The notes: a model not told the origin generated them from the sequence alone. DNA of 64,000 nt from Deltaproteobacteria bacterium Ga0077550 (GCA_001464385.1 LNFB01000127.1:1-64000), one strand, 5' to 3'; shown: positions 52,112-61,516, counted from the stretch's first letter. Made by a program: numbers and translations.

Positions 52112-52866
52112 CCGAGCCGTCGTCGGCGGTGCTGCTGCGCGTGCACCCGCTCGGCGAGGCGGACGTGCTGGTCGTCGCGCACACCGAGCGCTGGGGGAAG
52201 GTCCGCGCCGCGGCCCGCTCGGCACGCCGATCGAAGCGCCGCTTCGCCGGGGGCCTGGGCGCGGGCGCCGTCGGAGCGGCGGAGCTGCACCCGGGGCGCG
52301 GCGGCGGCCTGTGGCGCCTCGACGGGTTCGTGCCCCGCCTCGATCACGGCGCGATGGGCCGCGATCTCGATCGCTTCGCCTTCGTGGCCTACCTCTGCGA
52401 GCTCACCGACGTGTTGGTCGAGGATCTCCACCCCGAGCCGGGCCTGCACGCCGCGCTCGAGTGGGCGATCGGCGTGACGCTCGAGCAGCCGCCCGACGCG
52501 ATGGCGCTGCGCCGCTACGAGCTCGCGCTGCTGCACCACCTCGGCCTGCTGCCCTCGTTCGACGGGTGCTGCGTGTGCGGAGCCCCGACGGCGGCGGAGG
52601 ACGTGCCGTTCGACGCCACCCGCGGCGGCGCGCTGTGCCCCAGCCACGGCCGCGGCGCCCCATCCCAGCACGGCGAGGTCCTGCGCTGCGCCACGGCGTT
52701 GCTCGCCGGCGAGTCGGTCGAGCTGTCGACGCCGCTGCGCCGTGCGCTGCGCGACCTGCTGCGGGCGCAGATCCACGGCCACCTGCGGACGCCCCTGCGC
52801 TCGGTCGAACTCTTCGCGCACCTCGGGCGACCGCGGACGGCCGCGGCCGCGGACGGCGCACCCTAG
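52108..52866 (+). CDS. recO: DNA repair protein RecO
   Basis: 252 residues from GTG 52108, overlapping the mgtE stop. RecO loads RecA with RecR in RecFOR gap repair. The N-terminal OB fold is present: SSAVLLRVHPLGEADVLVVA, HTERWGKVRAAARSARRSKR, GRGGGLWRLDGFVPRLD. The helical domain contains LDRFAFVAYLCELTDVLVED and LRRYELALLHHLGLLP. A zinc finger follows, DGCCVCGAPTAAEDVPF ... GALCPSH, with C-x2-C and a later Cys. The C-terminal helices end in TPLRSVELFAHL. Length is normal for the family. Confidence 0.9.
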   Translation: MTEPSSAVLLRVHPLGEADVLVVAHTERWGKVRAAARSARRSKRRFAGGLGAGAVGAAELHPGRGGGLWRLDGFVPRLDHGAMGRDLDRFAFVAYLCELTDVLVEDLHPEPGLHAALEWAIGVTLEQPPDAMALRRYELALLHHLGLLPSFDGCCVCGAPTAAEDVPFDATRGGALCPSHGRGAPSQHGEVLRCATALLAGESVELSTPLRRALRDLLRAQIHGHLRTPLRSVELFAHLGRPRTAAAADGAP

Positions 52867-52948
52867 CCGCGCGCGACCCGATGACCTCCACGTGGACGTC
52901 CCAGCGGGGCCCTATGCCGCGGGCGGCCGTGCTAGCGTCGCGCCGCCC

Positions 52949-54538
52949 ATGGACCCGGCGACGACCCCCAGAGTGCGGCTGCACGCGGCGGCAATTCTGG
53001 CGCTGTTGACGATCGCAGGCTGCGAGGATCGCAACAACGGCGAGACCCCACCCGACGACCAGCTCTTCTTCCCTTCGGGCCTGCTGCTCGATCCCCGCGC
53101 GGCCCCGGGTGAGCCGGCGAAGTACCTCTTCGTCGCCAACGGCAACAACGACCTCGGCTACAACTCGGGCACGCTGGTCGCGATCGACCTCGAGGCGTAC
53201 TTCGACAGCTGGTCGCGCCCCGGCGAGTACGCGGTCGATCCCTATTGCGCCGAGGCCGAGGGGCGCTGCGTGCTCGACGTCGGCAGCGAGGTCACGCCGG
53301 AGCTGCCGTGCCGTCGCCTCGCCCTGCTGCCGCAGATCGTCGAGTGCACCGAGGCGCCGTTCGTCGCCGTCAGCCAGCGCATCGGGGATTTCGCGACGCT
53401 GCTGACCCACTCGTGCGAGGACGGCCGCGACGGGGCGAGCCGCGTCGGCTGCACCAAGCCGCGCCTGTGGCTGCCGGTCCGGGGCGATCCGAGCGTCGCG
53501 TTCCTCGACATCGACGGACCTGCCGACACGGTCCCCGAACTCGAGTGCGGGCAGGGCCTCGGCATCGAGTGCAGCGACTACTACCGCCTGCGGCACCTCC
53601 GGAACGACGACGAGCTGCTCGAGCTGCCGCGCGAGCCGTTCAACATGCTGGTGTCTCCGTCGTCGCGGCTCGCCTACGTGAGCCACTCCGACGGCTCGGG
53701 GCTGTCGCTCATCGATCTCGACGGCGTCGACGACGGGACTGGCACCGGCTCGCGACGCCCGGCGATCGTCGACATCGCAGGCGTGTTCCGCGACCCCGGC
53801 GGCACGACCGGCGGCTTCGGCCTCGCGGAGCGGCCCTGCGATCCGTCGGACTCGCCGCCGTCGATCACCCTGGGGTGCTCGCGGCCGCTGGTCTACGGGA
53901 GCTTCCGCTACTCGCGGCTGCTGACGAGCTTCACGATCCAGGGCGTCGAGTTCGACGACCCGGCCGAGGCCGCGGCCAAGTGCGCGGGCGCGGGCGAGAT
54001 CGGCGATGTCGGCAAGATCTCGTGCGACGAGCGCGTGCGCTCGCAGCGACTGCTCGCCCCCGGCGGCCTCGATCCGTCGTCGACGGGCTTCCGTCCGATC
54101 CTCGGCGACATTGCGTTCGCGGATTCCTCGGGGGACTCGCTGCTGGTGCTGCAGACCGGCCCCGGCGCCCTGCTCAAGATCGACACGCGCGTGGACGTCG
54201 ACGGCGAGCCCCTCGACACCCCGTCGGTCCCGCCGCTCGAGCTGTGCGACGAGCCCTCGCGGATGGAGCTGTTCGAGGACGACGGGGCGCGCTTCGCCCT
54301 CATCTCGTGCTTCCGCGCCGCCCTGATCTACGTCGTCGATCTGCAGGCGTTCCGCGTGCTCGACACGATCGTCGCGGGCACCGGCCCGTACGAGCTCGAG
54401 GTCGACGAGCCGCGCAAGCTGCTGTACCTGGCCAACAATCTCGAGGGTTCGATCTCGATCGTCGACCTCTCGCGGAGGCGGCCGACCCGCTTCCGCGAGA
54501 TCGCACGGATCGGACTCCAGGAGCCGTTCTCGCGATGA
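52949..54538 (+). CDS. Large lipoprotein, probable beta-propeller
   Basis: 529 residues from ATG 52949 (MDPATTPRVRLHAAAILALL), lipobox LLTIAGC (about residue 26). The mature part carries repeated strands typical of lactonase/YncE-like propellers: KYLFVANGNNDLGYNSGTLV, PREPFNMLVSPSSRLAYVSH, SLIDLDGVDDGTGTG, and PYELEVDEPRKLLYLANN with GSISIVDLSRR near the end. About 14 cysteines suggest disulfides. Function unknown; such proteins in myxobacteria are often surface-exposed. Its stop overlaps the next start (ATGA), so the two lipoproteins are translated together. Confidence 0.75.
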   Translation: MDPATTPRVRLHAAAILALLTIAGCEDRNNGETPPDDQLFFPSGLLLDPRAAPGEPAKYLFVANGNNDLGYNSGTLVAIDLEAYFDSWSRPGEYAVDPYCAEAEGRCVLDVGSEVTPELPCRRLALLPQIVECTEAPFVAVSQRIGDFATLLTHSCEDGRDGASRVGCTKPRLWLPVRGDPSVAFLDIDGPADTVPELECGQGLGIECSDYYRLRHLRNDDELLELPREPFNMLVSPSSRLAYVSHSDGSGLSLIDLDGVDDGTGTGSRRPAIVDIAGVFRDPGGTTGGFGLAERPCDPSDSPPSITLGCSRPLVYGSFRYSRLLTSFTIQGVEFDDPAEAAAKCAGAGEIGDVGKISCDERVRSQRLLAPGGLDPSSTGFRPILGDIAFADSSGDSLLVLQTGPGALLKIDTRVDVDGEPLDTPSVPPLELCDEPSRMELFEDDGARFALISCFRAALIYVVDLQAFRVLDTIVAGTGPYELEVDEPRKLLYLANNLEGSISIVDLSRRRPTRFREIARIGLQEPFSR

Positions 54539-57500
54539 AGACCCGCGTCCCCCACCTCCGCGGCCTCGCGGCGCTGCTGCTGCTCGCGGGCGCGTGCCGC
54601 AACAACAACACCGTGCTGGTGCCCAACCGGGTGCTCGACCGCCCGCTCGACGTCTCGCTCGCCTGCGTGAAGCAGGTCGACGGCCAGGTCGAGTTGCTCG
54701 CGCTCAACGTGTGCAAGGGTGCCGGGGTGGGCGACTGCGAGGAGGAGGGCAGCCCCCAGCTCGTGGGCTTCGTCGCCAACTCGGAGAAGAACGAGGTCGG
54801 GATGTTCCGCCGTTGCGACGTCAACGGCATGGTCGATCTCGATCCCGAGGCACCCGGCTACAACCTCGTGCCGGTGGGCACGCTGCCGTCGCGCATCGTG
54901 CAGACCACCGACTGCCGGGTCGTCACCGCGAACGTCGGCAGCTGCGATTTCAGCGCGATCGACGGGCCGGAGCTCGCGTCGTACGCCCTGGGCCTCTCGC
55001 CGTCGAAGGCCCCGTCCGCGCTCATCTCGAGGGTGGTGCCGCTGCTGAGCGATGGCACGCCGTTGGGCGCGGCGCCCGGCGACATGATCGCCGTGCCGCG
55101 GGAGCTGTCCCTCGCCGGCGGCGTCGAGGCCCCCGACGGAGGCGGCGACGCCACGACGGGCGGCGATGCCACGACCGGCGGAGATGCCACGACGGGTGGC
55201 GACGCGGCGACGGGCGGCGATGCCACGGACGGCAGCAGCGACGCCGGCGGCGGCGCGGGGGCCTGCGATCCCGAGCAGCCCGCGAGCGTGTTCGTCACGT
55301 TCCCGGCCTGCCAGCTCGTGGCGGAGATCAGCCTCGGCACCCAGCGGATCCTGCAGAGCCGCCAGTTCGTCCTCGACGACGACGGCGAGGTCCAGATGGT
55401 CGACTCCGGCCCCGATCCGGAGTGCCCGCTGGAGTGCCCGGGGCAGTTCGACGGCGAGCTGCCCGATCGCCCCTCGGTCGACGGCGGTGGCGTGTTCCCC
55501 ATGGCGCTCGCGCTCGTGCAGCCCGAGGACGGCGAGGAGGCGTCGCTGTTCATCGGCGGCACCGGCAGCGACGAGGTCTTCGAGCTCGCCGTCCAGGCCG
55601 GCGCGGGCGGGGAGGGGGCCCTCGGGTTCGCGCCGGTCGACACGCTCCGGCGGCTGCGGCTCGAGGATCCCGCGGGCGTCTCTGCGATCCGGCCCACGCC
55701 GCCGATGCGGATCGACGAGCAGCCGTACCAGTTCCTCTACATCATCGCGGGCGACGGCTCGACCCACGTGGTCAGCCGCGAGCTCGACGGGAGCTCGCTC
55801 GGGATCGAGTGCGACACGCAGGTGGATCCGTCGCAGGCGAGCTCGCGGGCGTGCCACCCGATCGATCCCGACTCGCAGGCGGGCGCGGCCAGCCGCCGGC
55901 CGTTCGCGGCGGGCCCCGGCATCCGCGGCAGCGACGGCTCGACGATCACCGACTGGACCTTCCAGGTCATCGAGGCTCCGGCGGATTCCACCGACGAGGA
56001 CTCGCGCTCGCCGCTCGGCCGCGCCGGTGTCGTCGGCGTGGGCGTGACCAGCTTCGGCCGCGTCGTGCTCGCGGTCTTCTCGCAGTACGACGACGCCGCG
56101 CCGACCATCCCGACCTCGAGCGACGGCCGCGTGATCGATCCGATCGGTCTCATGAACGTCGAGATCCGGCCGCACATGCTGTGGCCGGTGACCGATCCGT
56201 TCAGCGGCGAGCCCTCGATCCTGCCGCTGGTCGACGACGCCGAGCCCGACCGCGTGCTGTCGGGCGAGGACAACATCTCCGAGGTCCTCGCGCCGACGCT
56301 GCGCCGGATCGACCGGGCCTACTACGCCGAGGCGAAGGACCCGAACGGCAACAGCGACTACTCGGACGACCAGATCTCCATCTGGGAGTCGTTGGGCGCG
56401 CCGAAGAACGTCGATCGGCTCGGCGGCTTCGACGACGACGCCGACGCGCTCTACGAGAACAACGCCGTGCGCGTGGCGGTCCGCGACTATCGGCAGTGGC
56501 GCGGCGGCCAGACCTGGTCGGTCGAGTACGAGCCGTCGATCCCCGGCACCGAGAGCACCACCGGTCGGGTGCTCTGCGAGAACCCGAGCGACTACCACGA
56601 GGGGACGTGTCACGCGGGCACGGACGACGAGGTGCCCGACATCCAGCTGGTCGACGAGGGCGCGACGTTCTGCGACGAGGGCGTGCTGCCCGGCGACAAG
56701 CTCGTGTTCTTCGGCTGCTCCGACGACGACAGCTGCGGCACGGGTCGCCGGTGCCTGCGCGACCCCAACGTCGGCGGCTCGACCAGCGGCATCTGCGTCT
56801 CGAGCCAGGCCTACGAGGAGAACCTCGACACGCTGCGCGCCGCGTGTGCGCCGTTCGTGACCAACCCCTGCGGTCCGCCGCGGCGCGAGTACACGATCAC
56901 GAGCGCCACGCAGACCGAGCTCACGTTCGTCCCGACCGACATCCCGGCGACGACGTTCACGATCAAGCAGGCCGTCGACGGTGCGGCTCCGGCGACCCCG
57001 GTCTGCCCGGTGCCGACGGGGCCGGACAACCTGCGGCCGGGCAGCGACGGCAGCGAGGCGAAGGACGCGTGCTTCGCTTCCTCGACCGAACTCGGGCAGG
57101 ACAATACGTTGAACACGAGCGACGACGTGACCGCGTTCGAGGTCGAGTGCGAGGCGCGGCTGACGTGCGCCGGCATCGAGCAGCCGGCGGGCGGCTGCAA
57201 CGACGACAGCGAGTGCGTCGGCGGTGCCGACGGGGCCCAGTACGTGTGCTTCGACGGCCTGTGCCGCACCCCGTGCGAGGGCGGCAGCTTCAACTGCCGC
57301 CAGACGCCGCTCCCCGGCCCCGGTTGCTTCGGTGAGTTCGTCCGCTACTCGGTCACGCTGCGGGAATCCCTCGGCGTCGCGGTCAGCCCCGCGGCGCAGT
57401 TCATGACCGACCGGGTGATCACCGATCCGGCGACGGGGCAGTGCCGCGAGGACCCCACGATCTCCTCGCTGCTCACCAGCCGGATCCCGCTCGGCGTCGA

Positions 57501-58032
57501 CGAGGCCAGCACGATCGCCGACATCCCCCAGTGCGTGGACGACGACCAGGCCGCGCCGAGCGATCCCAACCCGTGCCGGATCTTCACGCAGCGCGCCGTC
57601 GACGAGACGTCCCTGTACCACACGCTCAGCTACGGCGAGGCGCCGATCGAGGCGATCCGCTACTCGAATCCCTTCGGGACCCTGGTGCTCGACCTCGTCA
57701 GCCCGCTCGATCTCGCCGCGCCGAACGAGCTCCCCGGCGGGACCTTCGACGAGTGCTTCGCCGAGTTCCGCCGCGCGCGCATCCCCCGGGGCTACCGCGA
57801 GTCCTTCAGCACGCCGGGCACCACGGGGTACCAGGCCTACAACGACCCGATCGTGGTCGGCAGCACGCCGATGACGTACCCGGTCCGCGTCGTGCCCGGG
57901 CCCGAGCCCGTGTCGGTCTTCGCCGTGGACGCGGGCGGCCGCGGCGGCACCGCAGGCGTCCGCGGGCAGGTGGTGCGCATCGAGATCCGCGAGGGCGCCA
58001 TCCGGGGCGACGAGCAGTTCCGGGTGCGATAG
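54535..58032 (+). CDS. Very large Cys-rich lipoprotein
   Basis: 1165 residues from ATG 54535, overlapping the previous stop. MKTRVPHLRGLAALLLLAGA then Cys is a lipoprotein signal. Residues about 200-235 are a Gly-Asp-Ala-Thr repeat (GGDATTGGDATT), probably a flexible spacer. Around it are beta-rich segments with propeller-like turns (PQLVGFVANSEKNEVGMFRR, PASVFVTFPACQLVAEISLG, SLFIGGTGSDEVFELAVQAG) and many Cys motifs (CSDDDSCGTGRRCLRD, CNDDSECVGGADGAQYVCFD, like EGF/Dickkopf-type disulfide knots). No enzyme motif was found. It probably works with the preceding lipoprotein in one surface assembly; this is inferred from the overlap. Confidence 0.78.
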   Translation: MKTRVPHLRGLAALLLLAGACRNNNTVLVPNRVLDRPLDVSLACVKQVDGQVELLALNVCKGAGVGDCEEEGSPQLVGFVANSEKNEVGMFRRCDVNGMVDLDPEAPGYNLVPVGTLPSRIVQTTDCRVVTANVGSCDFSAIDGPELASYALGLSPSKAPSALISRVVPLLSDGTPLGAAPGDMIAVPRELSLAGGVEAPDGGGDATTGGDATTGGDATTGGDAATGGDATDGSSDAGGGAGACDPEQPASVFVTFPACQLVAEISLGTQRILQSRQFVLDDDGEVQMVDSGPDPECPLECPGQFDGELPDRPSVDGGGVFPMALALVQPEDGEEASLFIGGTGSDEVFELAVQAGAGGEGALGFAPVDTLRRLRLEDPAGVSAIRPTPPMRIDEQPYQFLYIIAGDGSTHVVSRELDGSSLGIECDTQVDPSQASSRACHPIDPDSQAGAASRRPFAAGPGIRGSDGSTITDWTFQVIEAPADSTDEDSRSPLGRAGVVGVGVTSFGRVVLAVFSQYDDAAPTIPTSSDGRVIDPIGLMNVEIRPHMLWPVTDPFSGEPSILPLVDDAEPDRVLSGEDNISEVLAPTLRRIDRAYYAEAKDPNGNSDYSDDQISIWESLGAPKNVDRLGGFDDDADALYENNAVRVAVRDYRQWRGGQTWSVEYEPSIPGTESTTGRVLCENPSDYHEGTCHAGTDDEVPDIQLVDEGATFCDEGVLPGDKLVFFGCSDDDSCGTGRRCLRDPNVGGSTSGICVSSQAYEENLDTLRAACAPFVTNPCGPPRREYTITSATQTELTFVPTDIPATTFTIKQAVDGAAPATPVCPVPTGPDNLRPGSDGSEAKDACFASSTELGQDNTLNTSDDVTAFEVECEARLTCAGIEQPAGGCNDDSECVGGADGAQYVCFDGLCRTPCEGGSFNCRQTPLPGPGCFGEFVRYSVTLRESLGVAVSPAAQFMTDRVITDPATGQCREDPTISSLLTSRIPLGVDEASTIADIPQCVDDDQAAPSDPNPCRIFTQRAVDETSLYHTLSYGEAPIEAIRYSNPFGTLVLDLVSPLDLAAPNELPGGTFDECFAEFRRARIPRGYRESFSTPGTTGYQAYNDPIVVGSTPMTYPVRVVPGPEPVSVFAVDAGGRGGTAGVRGQVVRIEIREGAIRGDEQFRVR
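55141..55230 (+). repeat. Five 18-bp in-frame repeats
   Basis: Five consecutive 18-bp units of the type ggcggcgatgccacgacg encode GGDATT with small changes (GGDAAT, GGDATD). Base differences between units are mostly synonymous, so the repeat is held by protein sequence as well as DNA copying. Confidence 0.9.
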
Positions 58033-58060
58033 TCGCGAGTCCCGTTCGGGACTCGCGACT
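58031..58060. terminator. Perfect 13-base-stem hairpin at the lipoprotein stop
   Basis: AGTCGCGAGTCCC-GTTC-GGGACTCGCGACT begins at the second base of the TAG stop of the large lipoprotein gene. There is no T-run, but the stability and position suggest a terminator or 3' stabiliser. Confidence 0.55.
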
Positions 58061-58061
58061 C

Positions 58062-58116
58062 CGTGCCCGTGCCCGTGCCCGTGCCCGTGCCCGTGCCCGC
58101 CCGTGCCCGTGCCCGT
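58062..58116. repeat. Hexanucleotide array (CGTGCC)n
   Basis: About nine copies of cgtgcc with one interruption lie between the hairpin and the FHA gene start at 58181. In a forward frame it would read as Pro-Val repeats, but the FHA family start is downstream at GTG 58181, so the array is taken as leader or promoter-region DNA. Confidence 0.85.
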
Positions 58117-58180
58117 CCCCGCGCCGCGCGCGTCGCCGCCTCGGCCCTTCGGCCGACAACCACGCTATCCTCGACCAAAG

Positions 58181-58933
58181 GTGGCGCGGTTCCGCTTCAA
58201 GATCGGGGGCAAGACGGTGCTGTTGCCCGACGGGCACCACGACGTCGGCCGCCTCGGCGAGTGCTGGCTGGTCCTGGACGACGACCTCGTCTCGCGGACC
58301 CACGCCCGGTTCCACATCGGGGACGTCACCGAGCTCGAGGATCTCGGCAGCCGCAACGGCACGTACATCAACGGCGAGAAGCTGGTCGGTCGACGGGCGC
58401 TGCACGACGGCGATCGCATCCGCATCGGTCGCGAGGTCATCGAGGTGCTCGGGTTCGGCACATCGATGGTCGGTGACGAGGACGACCTGCGTCGGACGTT
58501 GGCGCCGGGCGAGGACACGCGGTTCCCCTCGATGATCGGGCAGCTGGTCGAGAAGAGCATCAAGGCCGGCAAGGTGAAGGAGGCCGAGCGCTACGCCACG
58601 GCCCTGTCGTCGCAGCTGATGTCGGCGCGCGTCGCCCTCGGCCACCCGGCCGCCGAGGCGTGCAACCGCTGCATGATCCAGCTCGCGGACAAGACCGCGT
58701 CCGGCCAGTGGATCGATCGGCTGTTCCGCCTCTACACCCACCAGGCGTGGCTGATGTCGCCGTCGACGGTCGAGCAGGTCCGCAGCGCCCTCGATCGAAT
58801 CCCGCGCGTGCCCGGGACGGGTCTGCGCGACTACGAGCAGGCGCTGCGGTTGATCGCCCGCGACGGCACACCCGTGCCGCCCGAGCTGGTCACTGCGATC
58901 GCGGAGCTCGCCGACGCCTTCGGCGCCGGCTGA
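58181..58933 (+). CDS. FHA-domain protein
   Basis: 250 residues from GTG 58181 (VARFRFKIGGKTVLLPDG), preferred over an ATG at 58103 that would begin inside the hexanucleotide array. The FHA domain fills residues about 5-95: GHHDVGRLGECWLVLDDDLV, SRTHARFHIG, LGSRNGTYINGEKLVGRR, with Arg, Ser, Asn and Gly residues for phosphothreonine binding. The rest is a helical domain with no recognised family (MIGQLVEKSIKAGKVKEAER, AACNRC-like AEACNRCMIQLADKTASG). No membrane segment. It is downstream of the lipoprotein pair, separated by a hairpin, and convergent with the OmpA-family gene. Confidence 0.82.
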   Translation: MARFRFKIGGKTVLLPDGHHDVGRLGECWLVLDDDLVSRTHARFHIGDVTELEDLGSRNGTYINGEKLVGRRALHDGDRIRIGREVIEVLGFGTSMVGDEDDLRRTLAPGEDTRFPSMIGQLVEKSIKAGKVKEAERYATALSSQLMSARVALGHPAAEACNRCMIQLADKTASGQWIDRLFRLYTHQAWLMSPSTVEQVRSALDRIPRVPGTGLRDYEQALRLIARDGTPVPPELVTAIAELADAFGAG

Positions 58934-58940
58934 ACCGAGG

Positions 58941-59000
58941 CGGCCTTCAGCCGCGTGGCCTTCAGCCGCCGGACCAACACCGTTCGGCGGCCTTCAGCCG
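58941..59000. repeat. Three short hairpin repeats between convergent genes
   Basis: CGGCCTTCAGCCG at 58941-58953 and 58988-59000, with TGGCCTTCAGCCG between them (58956-58968). Each can fold as GGC-CTTCA-GCC-type stem-loops. The last copy contains the TGA of the OmpA-family gene (58994-58996). They may end transcription from both sides. Confidence 0.7.
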
Positions 59001-61225
59001 CCGAATTTCTTCACGCCGAACACCGTGCGGTTGTTCTTCGCGCGGCCCTGCTCGGTCATGTTGACGGCGACGGGCTTGCTGGCGCCGTAGCCCTTGGTCG
59101 ACAGGCGCGAGCCGTCGACGCCCTTGCCGGTGAGGTAGGCCTTCACCGCGTCGGCGCGCTCGTCGGTGCGCTGCTGGGCCGCGCCGCGATCGTCGGTGTG
59201 GACGCCGATCTCGACCAGCTGGAACTCCGGGTGCCCGTTGAGGAACGACGCGAGCTCGTCGAGGATCGCGTGCGACTCGGGGTGCACCGCGTTGCCCTCG
59301 TAGCGCAGCCGCTTCTTGAGCTTGATGCCGCTCTTGTTGCCGCTGACGTTGGGCGTCGCGACCGGGGCGTCGCGCTCGAGCTGCTCGCGGAGGTTGATCT
59401 CGCCCTTGGGCGGCACCGTGAAGGTGATGATCTTCTCCTTGAAGCCCGGCGCGGTGATCGTGCCGCGGTAATCGCCCTCGGCGAGCTCGAGGGCGATGCG
59501 ACCGTCCGGCGTGGAGCTGAAGGGCTCGTCCACGCCCTGGCCCGAGACGCGCATCGTGAACGCCACGGGCACGCCCGCGGGATCGGTGACCGCCCCCTGC
59601 ACGATGCCAGTCGCGGCGGCCGGCGCCGTGGTCAGCTGCAGCGTGACGCTCGTGTCCTCGCCGTCCTTCACCTCGGCGGTGGCCTCGTGGGCGACCGCGC
59701 CGTTGATCTCGACCTGCACCGCGATGGTGCCGGCCGGGAACCGGAAGCTCGTGAACGCCCCGTTGGCGTCGGTGAGGATCGCGTTGGAGGCCGCGCCCGG
59801 GAACAGGACCTTCGCGTCGGGGATCGGCGCGCCGTTGGGATCGATCACCTGACCGACCAGTCGCCCCTCGAGGGCCATCGGCTGCGTCGGCGCCGGGGCA
59901 GGGGGCCCGGCGACCTCGACCTCGCGCACCACCGGCGTGGGATCGAAGCTCCAGCCGAGGCCGAGCATGATCTGCCACGGCGGCTGCGGCGGCCCGTACT
60001 CGAAGTTCGGCGAGACCATGCCGATGTCGGCGGCGACGTCGAGGTGCAGGCCGGAGACCACGTTGGCGCGCATGCCGAGCGTCAGCCACTGGGTCGAGCG
60101 CGGTAGCGGCGACGCGGTGACGTTGGGCTGGCGGAAGGCCTCCTCCTTCACGGTGGAGACGTCCCACGCCCACTCGACGATGGGGTCGATGCCGAACTGC
60201 CGACGCTTGCCGAGGCGCACCGGGAAGTCGACCGCGTAGCGCATGCGCACGCGGCTGTGGTTGCCGCCCAGCGAGAACCGCGAGACCTCGCGGCTGGTCG
60301 AGTCGGTGATGGCGGCGTAGTCGGCCACGCGAAGCGAGTTGTCGAGGATCCAGCCGATGTTCGCGGTGAGGCGGACCGGGACCTGCTTCTTGGTCACGTA
60401 GCGGAGGTCCGCCGCGAACAACCCGTCGATCCAGAAATTCACGCTCGAGGTTCGCAGGCGATCGCTGCCCGACAGCAGCCCGAGGCCGGTCACGCCACCC
60501 ACGCCGATGCCGTTCTTGAACCGGTGCGCGCCCTTGATACCGAAGTCGATGTCGCCGAGCGCGAACACGGCCTCGGCGTCCTGGCGATTGTCCTGCGGCC
60601 GCTGGTTGCGGTTGGCGGAGCTCTTCACCGAGAAGAAGATTTCGCCGAACTTGAGCGGCGTGAAGCCGATGGTCACCGCACCGCGCACGCGCGCGTGCGT
60701 GTCGCCCTGGTACATGAAGTCCGACTTGCGGAAGAAGTCGGTGTGGAGGCGGAAGCGGAACGTGTACTTGCCGCCGACGTCGGGGAGCGTCGTGTTGAAG
60801 AGGCCGATGGAGCCGCCGTTGATCGGCATCAGCGGCTCGCGGCGGCCCTCGACCATGCCGGGATCATCGGCGCGCACCGAGTCGTCCTTGCCCTTGCCGC
60901 GCTTGCGCTTGCCCTTGCCGTCGCCGTCGGCCTCGACGTCGCCCGAGGCCTCCGCGACCTCGTCGGACGCGTCCGCGCCGAGATCGGCCGAGACGTCCAT
61001 GCTCGCGCTGCCGTCGACCGCCGCGCCAGGGTCCGGCGGCGGCGTCTCGGCCGGTGCGGCGCCCTCGGGGGCGGCTGCGTCGGTGGCGACCGGCTCGGCG
61101 GGCGCAGGCTCCGCGGGTGGCGTCCCGGGGTCACCCTCGGGCAATGCGGGAGGCGCAGCCCAAACTGCGGACGGCACGAACACGCCAAGCCCTCCGAGCC
61201 AGGCACGAACCAGACAGCGACGCAT
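58994..61225 (-). CDS. OmpA-family protein with barrel and carboxypeptidase-regulatory domains
   Basis: 743 residues from ATG 61225. Signal peptide MRRCLVRAWLGGLGVFVPSA/VWA, then an Ala/Pro/Asp linker and a basic patch (GKGKRKRGKGKDD). Residues about 140-430 look like a beta-barrel: KYTFRFRLHTDFFRKSDFMY, GAVTIGFTPLKFGEIFFSVK, VRMRYAVDFPVRLGKRR, QIMLGLGWSFDPTPVV. Two transthyretin-like units follow (LVGQVIDPNGAPIPDAKVLF; VQGAVTDPAGVPVAFTMRVS). The C-terminus (about 620-743) is an OmpA domain: VEIGVHTDDRGAAQQRTDER, LSTKGYGASKPVAV, GRAKNNRTVFGV, with the peptidoglycan-binding Asp and Arg. It likely anchors the outer membrane to the wall. Divergent from the gene at 61517. Confidence 0.85.
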   Translation of the reverse strand: MRRCLVRAWLGGLGVFVPSAVWAAPPALPEGDPGTPPAEPAPAEPVATDAAAPEGAAPAETPPPDPGAAVDGSASMDVSADLGADASDEVAEASGDVEADGDGKGKRKRGKGKDDSVRADDPGMVEGRREPLMPINGGSIGLFNTTLPDVGGKYTFRFRLHTDFFRKSDFMYQGDTHARVRGAVTIGFTPLKFGEIFFSVKSSANRNQRPQDNRQDAEAVFALGDIDFGIKGAHRFKNGIGVGGVTGLGLLSGSDRLRTSSVNFWIDGLFAADLRYVTKKQVPVRLTANIGWILDNSLRVADYAAITDSTSREVSRFSLGGNHSRVRMRYAVDFPVRLGKRRQFGIDPIVEWAWDVSTVKEEAFRQPNVTASPLPRSTQWLTLGMRANVVSGLHLDVAADIGMVSPNFEYGPPQPPWQIMLGLGWSFDPTPVVREVEVAGPPAPAPTQPMALEGRLVGQVIDPNGAPIPDAKVLFPGAASNAILTDANGAFTSFRFPAGTIAVQVEINGAVAHEATAEVKDGEDTSVTLQLTTAPAAATGIVQGAVTDPAGVPVAFTMRVSGQGVDEPFSSTPDGRIALELAEGDYRGTITAPGFKEKIITFTVPPKGEINLREQLERDAPVATPNVSGNKSGIKLKKRLRYEGNAVHPESHAILDELASFLNGHPEFQLVEIGVHTDDRGAAQQRTDERADAVKAYLTGKGVDGSRLSTKGYGASKPVAVNMTEQGRAKNNRTVFGVKKFGG

Positions 61226-61475
61226 GCCCGAAGCGTCACCCAGTCGGCGGCGACTGTCAAACCAAAGGACTCGGTCGTGGGGCCTCTCGGCGCCGCGTCG
61301 GGATCATCGCCGTCGCGGTGTCATCCCGGCGCCGCTCGGGGATATCCACACTCGCCCCGCAGGGTGAGCTGCGGTCGTCGGCGCGCACGCCGGGTTGAAG
61401 ACGACGCGTTCGCTGCGATCCGCGTGCGGCCAGCGTCGAAGGCCCGCGCGCGGCTCCCTTCGCCCGACCCAACGT

Positions 61476-61493
61476 GTGGCAACATGTTGCCAC
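61476..61493. promoter_or_regulatory. Perfect 18-bp palindrome, candidate operator
   Basis: GTGGCAACATGTTGCCAC is its own reverse complement. It lies in the 291-base gap between the divergent OmpA-family gene and the gene at 61517, 24 bases before the latter's likely start. The size and symmetry fit a dimeric repressor or activator site. A start at the ATG inside the palindrome is possible in frame but less likely. Confidence 0.5.
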
Positions 61494-61516
61494 TGGTGCA
61501 CCCGTCACCGTGGCCG

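Noticed and set aside
58103-58180. ATG at 58103 as start of the FHA protein
   Set aside because: It would place a Pro-Val hexanucleotide repeat at the N-terminus; GTG 58181 starts exactly at the FHA domain.
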